From Marthasterias glacialis (Eukaryota > Echinodermata > Asteroidea > Forcipulatida > Asteriidae): a stretch of DNA of 64,000 nt. Where the stretch lies: the NCBI GenBank assembly GCA_911728455.2, contig OU452222.1:21462559-21526558 (forward strand). The letters run 5' to 3'. Both the position numbers and the translations under genes were made by a program. The notes below the pieces were generated by a model. The model did not search any database. It was not told the DNA's origin and worked only from the letters and a program-made list of their open reading frames with translations. This document shows, in pieces, positions 24,601 to 32,866 of the stretch. How positions within the stretch are numbered: position 1 is the stretch's first letter; every line of letters starts with the position of its first letter.

Positions 24601-27600
24601 ACTGGTCACACTGATCACCTTCGTTGAGAACATCATCACAATTTGGAGAGTCATCAACTGGTTTGGGTAGTGAAACCATGTCCCCATTGGATACAGAATT
24701 GTAGTACTGGAGTAGCTCACTGCTGCTCAGATCCTGATGGGCTGTCTCAATGTGGTTTTGCAAGGCAGGGACAGAGCGGAACATTCGCTGGCAAACTGGA
24801 CACTTGGTAGCTGCACGCAGAAGGTGATACTGCATGTGGTTAGTAAGCTTCTCTTCGGTTTTGAACGCCAAGCTGCACTGATTGCAGCGGAACTTATACA
24901 TATGACGTTCAGAGCTGGCCGACTGCTGCCGTTTGGCATGAATCTCTTTAAAATGCATCTGAAGAGCAGAAGCTGTCTTGAAGTATTGGTTGCAACCTTT
25001 CTTCCAACATAGAAATCCCGGTCCACCAGGAGTGTCTTGCTCAGTGAGGGGACAGCTTTGATCCTGATGAGAATAGAGTTGATCGATGTTTGCAAAAACA
25101 AGATGACACTTTTGGCAACGATATAAATCAGTGCTTTCTGTGTCACTTGAGGGGCCTGGAGAATCTCTTGGCTTCTCCTGTGCTTCCATTTTAGCTGCCT
25201 CAAAAACAGAAGGTGCAGGTGACTCAGCTGGTGGGGGTTTAAGACCTGCCTGGGCCAATGCTTCCATGGCAGGGTTGGTTCCTTGAATGAATGGCGGTGT
25301 AGCTGGAGGATTGGTAGCTGTTGGCATTACCCATTCGCTGGTCATCATAAGTCGCTGCATACATTCTCGGGAGACACTATGAGCATCCATGAGGTGTACC
25401 TCTAAATTGATCTTATTGGTACAAACTTCCTGACACAGAGGGCAGCGCAGGATGGGCTGGGGTTTAATGCTGTGCTGGGACACCACATGAGCAGATATAC
25501 GTTGCTGGTCTATGCTGCTGTATTTGCAGTAGGGGCAGGAAAATATTTGTGTGGTGGTTGGGTTACTGCGAGATTCTCCTCTTTGCCTTCCTGCTGTAAA
25601 ACTCTCCTGAGGTAACTTTGGACGTTTGGCTTCAGGTTCACCAGGTTCCTTATCTTGGTCCCTTGGGGTAGATGCAGTAGAAGTTGGTGATGGTCGGTCT
25701 TTTCTGGACAGGTCTAATGCGCCATCAGCTGTCATCCCTTCTTTTGGGGAGGCTTTGTTGAGTTTTTCCTCACTCTTAATGTGCTGCAAGGATTGGACAT
25801 GTTGTATCAAATTAAGTTTGGCCTTGGTGGAGTAGTTACAAAGAGGGCAGTGGAAGGTGCGTGTTTCAGGGTTGATAGTAATGTTGATTTTCTGAAGGTG
25901 ACGGAAGAGCTTCATGCTTGTCTCATGGCGGTAGTTACTGCTGTGAGTGTGTGTGTGAAGCTTGTCGGTGCTGTAGGTGTAGTAATCACAGGCGTTACAG
26001 CGTAACTGAATTGGGTTGCCAACATTCATGTACTTTAAACGCCACTCATTTTGCTTGCCGCCTTCCCTGATGTGGTTGAACAGCTGCAGTTTCTGCTGGT
26101 GCTTATCGGTCTTCATGTGAAGCTGGAAATTTGCTTTCACCTGAGTGGTGTAGTTGCATAATGCACACTGCTGGACATCACCAATCACGATACGCCACAG
26201 CTCCTCATTTGGTTCACTACGATCCTTAGAGATGTGCTGCTGTAGTGTACCCAGACAATCTGTGCTAAACTTGTTGCAGACTGAGCACTGATACAGCCTC
26301 AGAGGCTCATTATTCTGCATGTCATCTGTGACAACAGTGGTTTGATCTTCATGGACTCTGGTCTGGTCTGGATTAGGAGCAACGCCCAAGGCCATGTTAC
26401 CGACCATGGCCGCATAAGCAACAGGATCGTAGTTGTAATTCATCATACTCTGCATATCCATACCTTCTGGTCCCTGGGCCACAATGGGTAGCATATTCTG
26501 GGCCATGTACATGTACATGGATTCCTCAGGTTGAAAGCCAGTCAGGTTGGTCTGCATCTCTCGCTGCATCTGGCTGACGTTCTGCTGGATTGCCATCATG
26601 TTGTGGATGTGCTTCTCACTTGTCATGTGGATGCGCAAATTGCGAGCCACGTTGGTCTCATAATCACACACATCGCATCTCCAGGTATGCTTAGGCTTCG
26701 TTTTTGTTGACGATGAAGATGATAATGAAGGTGGTAGCTCATTTCCCACCTTGCTGGTGTGCATGAATAATTGGTCACTGCCATTTTGTAGCTCTTGTAC
26801 GTTGTTTAAATGCTTATCAGATTGCATGTGAATACTAAGATTGCCCTTGGTGGTGGTGGAATAATTACAGATATCGCAGCGGTATGGCTTGTATCCACAG
26901 GTATAGGTTTCCCCTCTGGATAGGCGAGGATGGGTTTGGTTGGTCTCACAATAAGGACATTTGGACTCACTCTCTGGGTGCTTCTCTTTCATATGTGCTT
27001 CTAGCGTTTGCTGATACTTGTAGTGCCAGTTGCATTTGGGGCATTTAAGTGTCTTGCAGGAGTTGCGTGAGTGCATCATGGTCATATGCCCACCTAGTGA
27101 ACGCGAAGAGCCCAGGACCATGTCACACTTCGGGCATTCCACACTGCTAGAATTCCTTCCGCTGGAAGAGCAGCAATCAGAGGGAGTACAGGTGTCTCGA
27201 CTGCTTGGTCTGGGGGATGGGCTCCCATCGGGAAGGTTTTCTTCAGCAAGGCTCGATGGATCAGGAGATTCAGCCTCTTGAGGGTGGGGTGTCTGACAAT
27301 TTGAACTGGCACTTGGGCTCGGGCTATGCCTTGCCACTGGTTTCCCTGGCTCAAGCAGAAAATTGGTCGAAAAATTGTGACTAAAAGAAGTCCCATTGTC
27401 TGCAGCTGGTGATCTGGAAGCTTGCTCAACCGACGGTTTGTGACTGTCCTGTGCCAAAAATCCATCAGCGTGTCTTTTGGCTTTACACTTCTCGGGAGCA
27501 GAATGGTCCTTTGGGGTTATTTCAGATTGCTCAGCTGACGATGCGCCATCCTTCGTTGCAATATTTTTGTCATTGTCCAAGGATGTACCTTTGTCTTGAT

Positions 27601-28963
27601 TTGGTCCTGAAGATTGAGGTTCACTCTTGACAATAGCCAGAAGACCAGGGGGTGTTTCTTTTTGTTGTGAATGCCGCCCGTCAATATCAGTGCCCGTGAC
27701 AGCTTGTCTTTCAGCAGCCTCAACACGAATATGCTGCATTTTGGGAGTTGAGGTAGCAGTGACGACACTGGTTGTGTGTGGTGAGCTAGTACTGATGGCA
27801 ACATTAACGGGGTACACATAGCTAACTGACGAGGCAGCTGAAGAGAACATCGAGTGCAAATAATCACTGGAAGGTGGCGTGTGTTTGAAGTTTTGTAGAT
27901 GGCTAGGTTGCGATTTGATGGCAGTGGCTTCAAGGAATGACAACAGGGGATTTTTCTCTTTGCCGAGACCCTGTATGATAGCTGACTGGCTCTTACGGGC
28001 CATGATCTGCCTTTCTTCCTCATTCAAAGTCAGTTTGTGTTCGTTGTTTGCATGGGCTACAAAGGATTTGGCAAATCCAAATGACAGTTTACACAAGAAG
28101 CACATAAGGATGGGCTTACCATGGCCCTCCATTGCATTCTCATTGGAAGAATGCTGTCCTTCCTCATCTGTTTTAGTCTCTGAGCTTTCCAGATTATCCC
28201 CCTTTCCCGTTCTAACATCGTAAACGCGGAAGCTATGCACTATAGGAGTTGCAAGCTGGCCCAGGTTAAACGGGGCCAGGTTCCCAATAGTCATGTAGGC
28301 GGGTATATGGAGAGAGTTCACAATACCAGGAAAAGCAGACATATTTCCTGTGTCCTTTAATGGTTGCCTACCCATGTTGTCTAGTTCCTTGGAGCCACAT
28401 TGGGCACTTTCACTATCAGATAATTCAGATCCATCCATAAGGTAAGCAGACCCATCCGGTCGATAGACAATCTCTCCTTCAAAATTCTCAATATCACTCA
28501 GTTCGCTATCCTCACCATTGAGCGATGTAGCTCCATCACTCTCACGGGTTGCTTCACAGTCTTCAACTTTTTCACTTTGTTGCTGCTTGGGGAACTTAGA
28601 GGCCTTGCAGCTATGTTCCATGTACAACTGCAGACTGTTGAACTGTCCGTGGCATTCTGAACAAGCCACATCTTCAGGTGGACCGTTTTCTGTTCGGGGC
28701 CTATTCTCGTGTTGGCTCGGGGGTTCACTATCTTTGGAATTGGAATCGCCATTTACTTTCACCTCATCTCCAGCTGCTGCATCAGCGAGATCCGGTCCTG
28801 TGGTCGTAAGATCACTGCAGAGCGAGTTCTCCATCGCAAACGGAGGGATTTTGTCTTTCAACATGTTGCTGGTTACTTTAGCATTGACTAGCTGTCGATC
28901 CTGTAATGATGGGTCAGGAAATTCCCCAATATCACCCATGGAGTTTTGCTCAACGGCAGTCAT
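18641..28963 (-). CDS. Zinc finger homeobox protein 3/4 (ATBF1) orthologue, complete 3,440-aa ORF
   Basis: A large nuclear transcription factor of the ZFHX/ATBF1 family, whose members regulate neuronal and other differentiation by binding AT-rich DNA. Four homeodomains are clear: HD1 about 2048-2107 (WFRN recognition helix, KHWFRNTLFKERQRNKD), HD2 about 2390-2449 (VVWFQNARQKARK), HD3 about 2676-2734 (VWFQNTRARERKGQF) and HD4 about 2954-3013 (VWFQNARAKDKK). I count about 27 C2H2-type fingers: 21 before HD1 (residues about 101 to 1890), two between HD2 and HD3 (2474, 2576), one after HD3 (2742), one after HD4 (3034) and two near the C-terminus (3340, 3384). Low-complexity parts are a Gln-rich tract (about 1685-1750), an Ala tract (about 2136-2165) and Gln25 (3092-3116). 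SUMO-type motifs VKSEP, IKEEQ, VKEEP and VKQEP are visible. The ATG has A at -3. Human ZFHX3 is similar in size (about 3,700 aa). The whole frame lies in one exon. ZFHX3 versus ZFHX4 cannot be decided; an undivided ancestor-type gene is likely. Confidence 0.97.
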   Translation of the reverse strand: MTAVEQNSMGDIGEFPDPSLQDRQLVNAKVTSNMLKDKIPPFAMENSLCSDLTTTGPDLADAAAGDEVKVNGDSNSKDSEPPSQHENRPRTENGPPEDVACSECHGQFNSLQLYMEHSCKASKFPKQQQSEKVEDCEATRESDGATSLNGEDSELSDIENFEGEIVYRPDGSAYLMDGSELSDSESAQCGSKELDNMGRQPLKDTGNMSAFPGIVNSLHIPAYMTIGNLAPFNLGQLATPIVHSFRVYDVRTGKGDNLESSETKTDEEGQHSSNENAMEGHGKPILMCFLCKLSFGFAKSFVAHANNEHKLTLNEEERQIMARKSQSAIIQGLGKEKNPLLSFLEATAIKSQPSHLQNFKHTPPSSDYLHSMFSSAASSVSYVYPVNVAISTSSPHTTSVVTATSTPKMQHIRVEAAERQAVTGTDIDGRHSQQKETPPGLLAIVKSEPQSSGPNQDKGTSLDNDKNIATKDGASSAEQSEITPKDHSAPEKCKAKRHADGFLAQDSHKPSVEQASRSPAADNGTSFSHNFSTNFLLEPGKPVARHSPSPSASSNCQTPHPQEAESPDPSSLAEENLPDGSPSPRPSSRDTCTPSDCCSSSGRNSSSVECPKCDMVLGSSRSLGGHMTMMHSRNSCKTLKCPKCNWHYKYQQTLEAHMKEKHPESESKCPYCETNQTHPRLSRGETYTCGYKPYRCDICNYSTTTKGNLSIHMQSDKHLNNVQELQNGSDQLFMHTSKVGNELPPSLSSSSSTKTKPKHTWRCDVCDYETNVARNLRIHMTSEKHIHNMMAIQQNVSQMQREMQTNLTGFQPEESMYMYMAQNMLPIVAQGPEGMDMQSMMNYNYDPVAYAAMVGNMALGVAPNPDQTRVHEDQTTVVTDDMQNNEPLRLYQCSVCNKFSTDCLGTLQQHISKDRSEPNEELWRIVIGDVQQCALCNYTTQVKANFQLHMKTDKHQQKLQLFNHIREGGKQNEWRLKYMNVGNPIQLRCNACDYYTYSTDKLHTHTHSSNYRHETSMKLFRHLQKINITINPETRTFHCPLCNYSTKAKLNLIQHVQSLQHIKSEEKLNKASPKEGMTADGALDLSRKDRPSPTSTASTPRDQDKEPGEPEAKRPKLPQESFTAGRQRGESRSNPTTTQIFSCPYCKYSSIDQQRISAHVVSQHSIKPQPILRCPLCQEVCTNKINLEVHLMDAHSVSRECMQRLMMTSEWVMPTATNPPATPPFIQGTNPAMEALAQAGLKPPPAESPAPSVFEAAKMEAQEKPRDSPGPSSDTESTDLYRCQKCHLVFANIDQLYSHQDQSCPLTEQDTPGGPGFLCWKKGCNQYFKTASALQMHFKEIHAKRQQSASSERHMYKFRCNQCSLAFKTEEKLTNHMQYHLLRAATKCPVCQRMFRSVPALQNHIETAHQDLSSSELLQYYNSVSNGDMVSLPKPVDDSPNCDDVLNEGDQCDQFDQSQYESQLEAESVDGTIDSSDAGRDDQSRQVETPNSQEVDSLSEDGSQDGSKYIDDGTYADPSRKYKCHRCRMGFMRQSELSSHNKTMMHRKGDRSLTAFQLQRYWDPNRPYKCDVCKESFTQKNILLVHYNSVSHLHKLKQSLNEPTEPDTSADTSDGKPYRCNLCKVAYSQATTLETHMRSVLHQSRAAKQELQGTSAEREESTLEQTRGTTENGDLVSPKPSGLSTPQQAQELQTQQLQQAQQMQLQMQQIQLHQLQQLQQAQLQHFLQQQGISQLHSEAAQQLQAELALATLAGFPPGMMLQPGQMLPHPSVFSCSKCSSVFVSQEALVQHQHTQCGNPPSSENATTPATPPATPKQSIPEISNSQQPRRIRTSQVQRKLLESYGFDLVQQFNEFAQGLPASIAQEDKFYCSDCSKEFSSIFVYKAHLEELHKKVLTIKEIEMYSKKFKEDLIENSFEDEKERIENETAIKEEQPEQNGEVKEEPGSDALSQMPLTEEQYATAQLAAVQYLQQAHQQGQISAAQAMPPPPPPQMLLSNTFPLSMMQPMQTLSGMQNFNMVQGMNSVQATMPAMQAVQYVDPNYMQKSPKRARTRITDDQLKILRAYFDINNSPTEEQIAEMSQKSGLPHKVIKHWFRNTLFKERQRNKDSPYNFNNPPTTTLQDAEKSAQAKAKQEVAAAQAAALAAEQAAAACAAAAAAAAAEARQSTPSPISSISGSGSRKRSKGGSSFLADGASSCLSLPISASMPIMSLPPAPMASASASLPVSTAILSAPLVPAPSVSPKPESKPEKKESLKSEAVPDKSSSLPEWSLPKSQSPPPPIQEAPPTATSKPSEMDVFTKSEESLLKPPVKRERESVASVSSVNSVFTSEPQGASVFRSTAITSSPTTPTSTHSELGSPILSPISPATHGMPSATSPTVSCSGSGSKRSGRTRFTDYQVKVLQEFFENNAYPKDDDLDNMSRLLNLSPRVIVVWFQNARQKARKIFENQPLIDSGDSEGECSNRYKRTPGMNYQCSKCLLVFQRFYELIRHQKLHCYKEDEGSNHSSQVSPSGGPSCTSPIAKSTASSTSSVTSDTVFTKSEERNTTKLEGEQKAESKSSSASQDGQGPVVHYQCEKCSLVFPHFDQWRDHQQVHMMNMSLFGGYLPQQMPYNMMYLSYPESVNGVTPEQYLNYLSNKKQNESPTKRKFSETSDEILGPSTSENSADNGEQPKDKRLRTTISPAQLDVLYAKYREDSNPTRRMLDMISKEVGLKKRVVQVWFQNTRARERKGQFRLSGLNQMCKCPFCRALFKSKSALEAHIRTRHFDQQVTNSQMEAILAQMPECDESGMISPQFDSSSGNMYSVSPSLSQDGDHAVNLSSTHKLRRKGEELIIISDDSSSQDGVENPNESGNSDESGSKHRVRNDSGRDSEGNRRELSKQWEGLPSRSGSESSQLQMDEDNKESEMLSPTSSMVGEDFYENTLSEAGSMDRSEDSYSNLDEAERMRIREANKRYRTQMSQLQLKVLKHCFNDYRTPTMHECELLGQEVGLPKRVVQVWFQNARAKDKKSKTSVTKQFGMIGTSCDGLPELCKLCNVTYSMSLSVRDHVFTEMHIRSVKKFINMEIEKDSEDSARFLSLQQKVHGQPSQQQQQQQQQQQQQQQQQQQQQQQQQALGASQSFLPGATHPMMPGGINPVAAAAQIQAIQAMHAAQMISPQMASQQIAAVAAAAGMLPGSAAASGKQEGRKEGGVKQEPKDEEQASQQAAAAQQQAAAAMQIAQQLNTPSSRTDQALMSYLYGGVPPYYSQMPMMYPFYPGGQEAAMMVAYEQSMQAAGLFPQMAQMYGANPLAASAHLQSKTPESTTPKPSTSKEQQESASFPGDRDRLILRPKSSTNRYLCKKCEKVFTDRDSVTSHQVTACYPGQVVNTEETVEKLPSNRFLCQACPREALITEEDVNKHLQSSGHERNAALRRSSSSSSKKSHSSKHHRHHHQSKH
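19616..19690 (-). repeat. Polyglutamine tract, 25 codons
   Basis: Residues 3092-3116, just after the HD4-proximal zinc finger, are 25 consecutive Gln codons in mixed CAG and CAA, with CAA runs of up to nine. The interruptions make the tract less prone to slippage than a pure CAG array, but length variation between individuals is likely. A Gln/Ala-rich region follows at about residue 3205. Confidence 0.95.
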
Positions 28964-28970
28964 GGTGCAT
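28950..28970 (-). promoter_or_regulatory. Upstream ORF 2 overlapping the main start
   Basis: ATG at 28970 lies seven bases before the main ATG in another frame. It reads MHHDCR and stops at TGA (28952-28950), beyond the main start. Its context is weak (C at -3), so leaky scanning would be expected. Ribosomes that use it could reach the main ATG only by moving back. Confidence 0.5.
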
Positions 28971-29023
28971 CAGAAAAGGATGGAATCAAAACGGTGCTCT
29001 TATACCTTGTTTCTTTCCATTAT
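28964..29023 (-). other. 5'UTR piece of the ZFHX coding exon, with splice acceptor
   Basis: On the minus strand the 60 bases before the start codon are preceded by a long pyrimidine tract ending TTTTTCCCCAG (AG at 29025-29024), a near-ideal acceptor. The coding exon therefore probably begins at 29023, and at least one non-coding exon lies further upstream (higher coordinates). The piece contains two short upstream ORFs. Confidence 0.65.
29000..29020 (-). promoter_or_regulatory. Upstream ORF 1 (MERNKV)
   Basis: ATG at 29020 begins three bases after the predicted acceptor, in a good context (A at -3, G at +4). It reads six codons to TAA at 29002-29000. It is in frame with the main start but closed before it. 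It is short enough to allow reinitiation at the main ATG. Confidence 0.55.
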
Positions 29024-32000
29024 CTGGGGAAAAAGAAAACAAAAAAAAACAACATTTTGAGTTCACGATTCAATTAATGTCATTTAGGATACAAAGAACA
29101 AGAAATAAATCCCAGATCAAATTGATCTTAATAAAAAGGCAGTAACAAGCACTCTTAACAACATTGCCCCACAAAACCGTCACTCATTGACTCTAACATT
29201 AAGGGCACTGTCTCCAATAATGTAACAATCAGCATGGGTGTGAAAAACAACACAAACATTTCAACTGGAGTAGGGCAACAACTAAAATCCAAAAACAATA
29301 AACACAACAGTTCTGAAACTAAATCTGATTACAAAGGAATTTATACCGTGAACAAAAATTAAGCTGATATTATTTGCACTAAACCAACAAAAAAATCAGA
29401 TTAGAATTAAAACATTTGAGAACTTTACAAACAGCCATGTTTCAAAAAAGTTTCCCTCGAGGATGAAAAATATGATAACGTAAGTGAAAAGGTTGAGGGA
29501 AGACCGATGACTTCAAGTCTTGGAATTCGTATAGTTTCAAGTGGAGATATCTCATCTGAAATTCATCAAAGGTAATCCATTTCAGGAATTATCTCTGCTC
29601 GTCACGTCCCATGGAGTAATAACATGCAAGGGAGCTAACAAATGAATCTACATTTGAAAGTCTAATTGTGCGTCAGTCGATCTATTTCTCTTAATATCCC
29701 TTTTGTGTCATTAACGGGTCAGTTTAAGGAAACCTGATTCAATCTTCTGAGCCTGATGGCCACAGGAAATAACTCCTAGAAATGTTAGGACCACGGTGTT
29801 GAAATCATCCAAGATGCAAGGCTGATGTTTTAAGGGAGAAACAACAAAAGTGCGCCTCCATAATTCTCATTTACACTGAAATGTTGGTAAGTGGAACTCT
29901 ATAACATGGTAGATAGTTGTGTTACCCCCTTTCTTCCCTGCCCCTATTAGCTGATAAAATCAAGCTAGCTCTGTTGGAATATTAAGATCATTTACCATAA
30001 TTGGTTCTGTGAAGAGAAAACTAGAGTCATCGACCTAATTAATAAACTTTCTTCACATTACACAACACTACAGTTTTGTAAAATAAAAGCCACAATACAA
30101 ATACAGCGTGCCATCATTGTCACAATATAACATATCCAAAAACATTTATTGAAGGTGCTGTTATTTACAAGAAGGATTTTACTACGGCGAACATCTTCAA
30201 ATTCCCTTTTCCAAATTACATTGACTCAAAGAAACATACCATCACCGTTTCTGTGTAACGACATCACAAGTAAATCTAAAACTTTCAAAGATTAACCGCC
30301 TTTTGGAAAGTTGTGATTCAGAGAGATTAAGCAACCTCACGAACGAGGGTTTGACAATACTACAAATGCCGCAACTTGTCTTGGAGAGAGAAAAAAAACA
30401 CAGAATTACAGTGAAATCCAATCCCAGAGACTTTGTAGGTACACCGCTAGCACAGATGATTGCATGACCCCCTTTAAATCATTACTCAGAGAAGAACAGT
30501 GAAGTTCAAGAACCTGGTTCTCTTGCATTTAAAATGGGTCACAGACTACCGAGCTGACTGGCAATTAGCTCGCGACTCTGGTCCACACCGCTTAAAGACT
30601 TCACTTGGAAATCTTCAAACGCATTAGTAATATTCTGACCTGGAATCGGGCGCGGGTTCAGTCGCGTCATAATGAGAAGGTATTGATTCATTTAGCAGAT
30701 AAATTACAGGTAGTTTGTATGAGTAAGAGGGGGCCCATTGGAATGTTGATGAGAGTCATTTACGAGGGGCTAATAGGCCAGGAAGCTAGCTCTGGAGGAT
30801 GGGGACAAGAAAATTGTCTGGCAGTCTCTCAATATGAATATGACTGATGGCACTAGGTAATAAAAGATTATCGTTAATGAGTACAACATTTTTGTTCCAA
30901 TGAAATCATACACCACCCCCCCCCCAAACAGGAAAACTGGGTTGATGTATGAGCTGGACATAAACTTTACAGATATCTTTTAATGACATGGAAGGGAACA
31001 AGCAACACAAGTGCTAACGTTTTAATTTTGTTTTTTTACTCTTTGATCCGGTACATTGAACTTTGGTCACCTAAACCGAGAATAAAATGACCTGAATTTG
31101 TCACAAGTCAATTTGCTATTTCTTGTTACCTCTGAGAAACCACCTGCCAAAACACGATGGCGTTGTCTGATTTATTAATATTAATCTGCTCCGAAGAAAA
31201 CAAAATTGTCACATTCATTTAGCATGCTTCTCTACGGTTGTTTGCCCATCACCGAAAGCACCCTGATCCAGATGCAAGTTTGCGCTATATATTCATCCCC
31301 CCTAAAAAAAAAAAAAATAAATAAAATAAAAAATAAATAAATAAAAAATGCACTAGATTGTTCACTGTATGCATTCCAGTACACAGATTGTATGCCTTTC
31401 GTCAAGAGTTAAGTTCAAAACATAGCATTCACAATTTATGTATGTAGCCATGGTAACATCGCAAGACCCAAGTCCATCTTGAATGCTTAGAATATCAATA
31501 CAGACATCGGGTGAACATGATCTAACACATCCAAGTACATATCTGTGAATCCACAGGCTTAATCAGGCCTATGACCTTTATCTGTCCTCCTACAAGTTGT
31601 AACCAAGGCTACGCAGACACATGTTGAGAATGGGCAACAAGCAATTATCCTGATAAAATCAATGCCATGTCACTCCAGCCCTGGCTCTAACAGGCTCACC
31701 TGTAGCCTTCTAGTGTAAAGAAGAGCCGAGTGAGCCTGGTGAATAGGAAGGAGGAAAGAAAAAACAATGCCTGGGAACAGTTCAAACATACCTTGGCAAA
31801 GAGCTGCTGCAGCAGCAGCCGGTATCTACAGGCGATTTAGGAGATTATTATCTGTCCTGAAATGCTCCTTTGGATATAATGCGCATGAGCTTTACTGCTA
31901 GAAGGCATGTTGAGCAGCACTCATTAAAAAAAGCATCTCTTGCTCTGACCAGAAAATCGGCTGAAACCGTTTACCGCCTTTTTCCTCAACTTAGCTTGGC

Positions 32001-32536
32001 ACATAGCGCAAACGAGGGCTCTATGCTTGGTGTCACACCACAATGAAAACGTCTGTGAATGTAAAACTCTAGGGTTCCCTACAGCTATTCAAGGGGGCTG
32101 GGGAAGGGGGTGGAGTAAAGACGGCAATGCCTAATTTTTGTATTCTGTTTCGAAGCAAAACCTTTTCCCCTCCACTCATATGTCACAAACCACTCACTTG
32201 AGTTTTTAACAAGTGAGTGTCTCTTTATAAAGTTTTGGATATGTCAGAGTGTAACTGTTGCATGAACATCAACGTGTCTTACAAAATCATTCAAATTTCA
32301 TAACAAAAATTACAGTGTTTGGTTTTAGTTCCTTTTCAACGACTTTTTCTATGCATTAGAAATTTCCTGCACGATAGGAACAACAGAAAAGAACAATGGA
32401 GGCTCTTTGTGATAAATTGCAGCCACTAAAATGTTCACATACGTGTGACTCATTCATTTTGCATGGGGTGAGAAGTGTGTAAAGTGGGACATTCATTACC
32501 AAAGTACATTGATGTTACCATGACTACCTATGTCGA

Positions 32537-32604
32537 GTTAGTTTGGCTCAATTGGAAGAAGCACGACTGGTAATTGGAATGTCAAATTCAACTTAAAACC
32601 TAAC
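32537..32604 (+). other. Degenerate tRNA-like sequence (SINE relic?)
   Basis: TGGCTCAATTGG (32544-32555) fits the RNA polymerase III A-box pattern exactly. GTTAG and CTAAC at the two ends could pair as an acceptor stem. The B-box position (TGTCAAATTCA) is poor. It is not a functional tRNA; at best a decayed tRNA-derived repeat head, and it may be chance. Confidence 0.15.
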
Positions 32605-32838
32605 GACTGCATGATATTCCTTCCTCTTGAAAAATGAAACTCTTTCTAAAATACACACTTGACATTTAGCCGCATTTGGGGCATTTGTTTCAAGCATTTA
32701 ACACATGTCCTTCAGATCTTCATGAGTTACCAAGAGCTACAAGGAATACCCCACTGACACATTATTATAAATCATCTCAATCCATAAATTTCAACTAGAC
32801 TTTTTTCTTCTTCTTCTTATTTTTGGTGTGTGTGAGAG

Positions 32839-32866
32839 AAAAAAAAAAAAAAAAAAAAAAAAAAAA
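32839..32866. repeat. Poly(A) run, 28 bases
   Basis: Uninterrupted A28 following TGTGTGTGAGAG. No adjoining retroelement was recognised. Confidence 0.9.
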
